Source: an uncultured Acidimicrobiales bacterium (GTDB lineage Bacteria; Actinomycetota; Acidimicrobiia; Acidimicrobiales; SZUA-35). Taken from it: a DNA stretch of 64,000 nt. Every line of letters starts with the position of its first letter. Position 1 is the first letter of the stretch. The notes beneath the pieces were generated by a model. It saw only the letters and a list, made by a program, of their open reading frames with translations. It was not told where the DNA came from and ran no database searches. The DNA is taken from the NCBI GenBank assembly GCA_937997485.1, contig CALKTH010000009.1, positions 1 to 64,000 of the forward strand. Reading direction: 5' to 3'. The position numbers were made by a program, and so were the translations under genes. Shown piece after piece: positions 62,601 to 64,000 of the stretch.

Positions 62601-62606
62601 TAGAAT
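62601..62606 (+). promoter_or_regulatory. -10 element TAGAAT of sufC
   Basis: TAGAAT fits TANNNT. The start codon at 62615 is 8 bases after the hexamer, so transcription would start within two bases of the ATG. No Shine-Dalgarno is present, consistent with a leaderless or nearly leaderless mRNA. The -35 region is poor. Confidence 0.5.
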
Positions 62607-62614
62607 CGTCCCCT

Positions 62615-63376
62615 ATGACCGCCCCGCTGTTTGAGATCGATGACCTCCACGTGAGCACCCTCGCCGATGGCAATCAGCCACCGGTCGAGATCCTGAAGGG
62701 CGTGACGCTGACCATCAACGAAGGCGAAATTCACGCCCTCATGGGACCGAACGGATCGGGAAAGTCCACCCTTGCGTCCTCCCTTCTCGGCTCCCCCGAA
62801 TACGAGGTCACCGCCGGTCGAATCCTGTTCCGGGGCGACGACATCACCGAGTGGGGCGCCGACGTGCGGGGCAAGGCCGGCATCTTCCTGGCCTTCCAGT
62901 ACCCGCAGGAGATTGCCGGAGTCAGCGTGCTGAACTTCCTGCGCCAGTCGCTCAGTGCGCGGAAGGGCATCGAGATGAGCGTGCTCGAGCTGCGGTTGTC
63001 ACTGATGGAGTGGATGGAACGGCTCGAGATGGACTCATCGTTCATGGAGCGATACGTCAACGAGGGATTCTCGGGAGGCGAGAAGAAGCGCAATGAGATT
63101 CTGCAGATGGCGATCCTCGAACCCGAGATCGCGATTCTCGACGAGACCGACTCCGGCCTCGACATCGACGCTCTCCGGGTCGTCGCCACGGGCGTGCAGG
63201 AGATCCGCAAAGACCGACCGGCCCTCGGAGCTCTTGTTGTGACCCACTACCAGCGGCTGCTCGATCATCTTCAGCCTGATCAGGTGCATGTCATCGTCGA
63301 CGGCAAGATCGTGCAGTCCGGCGGCGCCGAGCTGGCCTTGCAGCTCGAGAACGACGGCTACGAGAGCTTCCAGTGA
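62615..63376 (+). CDS. sufC: SufC, Fe-S cluster assembly ATPase
   Basis: 253 aa from ATG 62615, as the family starts with the short strand FEIDDLHV. SufC drives Fe-S cluster building on SufB-SufD. Walker A GPNGSGKS (44-51), signature FSGGEKKRNE (near 150) and Walker B ILDETDSGLDID (near 172), which is specific to SufC rather than to transport ATPases. Its stop overlaps the GTG of sufS (GTGA), so the two are coupled. sufB and sufD are not upstream; they must lie further right or elsewhere. Confidence 0.96.
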   Translation: MTAPLFEIDDLHVSTLADGNQPPVEILKGVTLTINEGEIHALMGPNGSGKSTLASSLLGSPEYEVTAGRILFRGDDITEWGADVRGKAGIFLAFQYPQEIAGVSVLNFLRQSLSARKGIEMSVLELRLSLMEWMERLEMDSSFMERYVNEGFSGGEKKRNEILQMAILEPEIAILDETDSGLDIDALRVVATGVQEIRKDRPALGALVVTHYQRLLDHLQPDQVHVIVDGKIVQSGGAELALQLENDGYESFQ

Positions 63377-64000
63377 CCGCGGCCGACGACAGCCCCTCCC
63401 CCAAGACCGCTCTCGACGGCACCGCCATTCGAGCGGACTTCCCCATTCTCCATCAGATGCAGACCGGCGCCGACGGCGAAGAACGCCGTGTGGTGTTCCT
63501 CGACTCGGCCGCCTCATCGCAGCGACCCCAGCAGGTCATCGACGCGATGGACGAGATCTACACGCACTCCTACGCCAACGTGCATCGCGGCGTGTATCAA
63601 ATCGCTGAGCGAGCGACGAACGCCTACGAAGGTGCCCGCACCAAAGTGGCTTCATTCATCAACGCCCCGTCGGCCAACGAGGTGATCTTCACCAAGAACG
63701 CCACCGAGGCCATCAACCTCGTGGCCGCCAGCTGGGGTCGAGCCAATCTCGGGCCGGGCGACGCGGTCGTGCTGACGATGATGGAGCATCACGCAAACAT
63801 CGTTCCCTGGCAGATGCTGGCCGCCGAGAAGGGTGTGGAGATCCGTTGGATCCCGGTCACCGACGACGGACAACTCGACTTGAGCGAGCTCGACACCCTG
63901 CTCGACGGGGCCAAGATGTTGGCCTTCACGTCGATGTCGAACGTGCTCGGCACGCTCACACCGGTGAAAGAGCTGGTGGCTGCTGCTCATCGCCACGGCG
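63373..64000 (+). CDS. sufS: SufS cysteine desulfurase, cut by the window end
   Basis: At least 209 aa from the GTG at 63373; the frame is open to the end of the window, so the C-terminus is missing. SufS takes sulfur from cysteine with PLP. Seen: IRADFPIL near 19-26, YLDSAASSQRPQ-like FLDSAASSQRPQ near 43-54, ANVHRGVYQIAERAT near 66-80, FTKNATEAINLVA near 104-116, and the PLP-ring His in MMEHHANIVPW near 136-146. The PLP Lys lies beyond the window. It is coupled to sufC. Confidence 0.95.
   Translation, partial: MTAADDSPSPKTALDGTAIRADFPILHQMQTGADGEERRVVFLDSAASSQRPQQVIDAMDEIYTHSYANVHRGVYQIAERATNAYEGARTKVASFINAPSANEVIFTKNATEAINLVAASWGRANLGPGDAVVLTMMEHHANIVPWQMLAAEKGVEIRWIPVTDDGQLDLSELDTLLDGAKMLAFTSMSNVLGTLTPVKELVAAAHRHG

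Larger units (their letters stand above)
62408..62614. other. Divergent region between secreted protein gene and sufC
   Basis: It spans 207 bases and holds the sufC promoter (-10 at 62601) and an inverted repeat (62551-62576). No start signal for the secreted protein gene was recognised, and no other gene is present. Confidence 0.6.

Overview
The window reads as chromosomal DNA of a high-GC actinobacterium. An Acidimicrobiia member related to Ilumatobacter fits best. This is an inference from the style of the genes: an actinobacterial OleBC fusion, a maleylpyruvate-isomerase-family protein, a membrane HD-GYP protein ending in pentapeptide repeats, ASPIC/FG-GAP lipoproteins, many GTG starts and GTGA/ATGA couplings, and promoters placed to give leaderless mRNAs. 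No rRNA, tRNA, CRISPR array, insertion sequence or prophage gene was recognised.

Layout. 0-7.9 kb: two membrane-anchored proteins of unknown function, an acyl-CoA dehydrogenase, a Phd/PIN toxin-antitoxin pair with a recognisable operator, a DUF4214 plus M15 peptidase, an SDR, and an HD-GYP/pentapeptide protein that appears split by a one-base frameshift. 8.0-12.7 kb: a complete, translationally coupled oleA-oleBC-oleD cluster for head-to-head condensation of acyl-CoAs to beta-lactones and long-chain olefins. 12.7-20.8 kb: a lipoprotein metallopeptidase, homoserine kinase, a TSUP permease, an SDR/MPI-like/CoA-transferase trio, acetoacetyl-CoA synthetase and a hotdog thioesterase.

20.8-49.2 kb is a carbohydrate island. 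It holds two complete sets of ABC sugar importer genes (binding protein plus two permeases, neither with an ATPase), a DeoR regulator, and alpha-galactosidase-type enzymes of three unrelated families (GH4, GH36, GH97). It also holds an esterase, a seven-repeat FG-GAP/ASPIC lipoprotein inside the second importer operon, and a MacAB/FtsX-like ABC operon carrying the GH97 lipoprotein. A vanadium-haloperoxidase-like protein, HMG-CoA lyase, a sulfotransferase and a short NagA complete it. The likely sequence of events is surface capture of alpha-galactosides, import, and intracellular or periplasmic release of galactose and glucose. Both binding-protein genes are followed at once by an RNA hairpin, which would favour excess binding protein over downstream products.

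49.2-64 kb: a DsbA-like oxidoreductase, an acyltransferase, two MFS exporters, an I78-like lipoprotein, an alpha/beta hydrolase, a single-chain biotin-dependent acyl-CoA carboxylase (1127 aa), small YciI and metallo-beta-lactamase-fold proteins, a large secreted repeat protein, and the start of a suf operon (sufC, sufS cut by the window end) with a near-leaderless promoter.

The strongest candidates for something undescribed are the second importer operon with its propeller lipoprotein (30.7-38.0 kb) and the adjacent divergent FtsX/GH97 operon (38.3-46.5 kb). The two share a 330-bp control region with a 12-bp inverted repeat.
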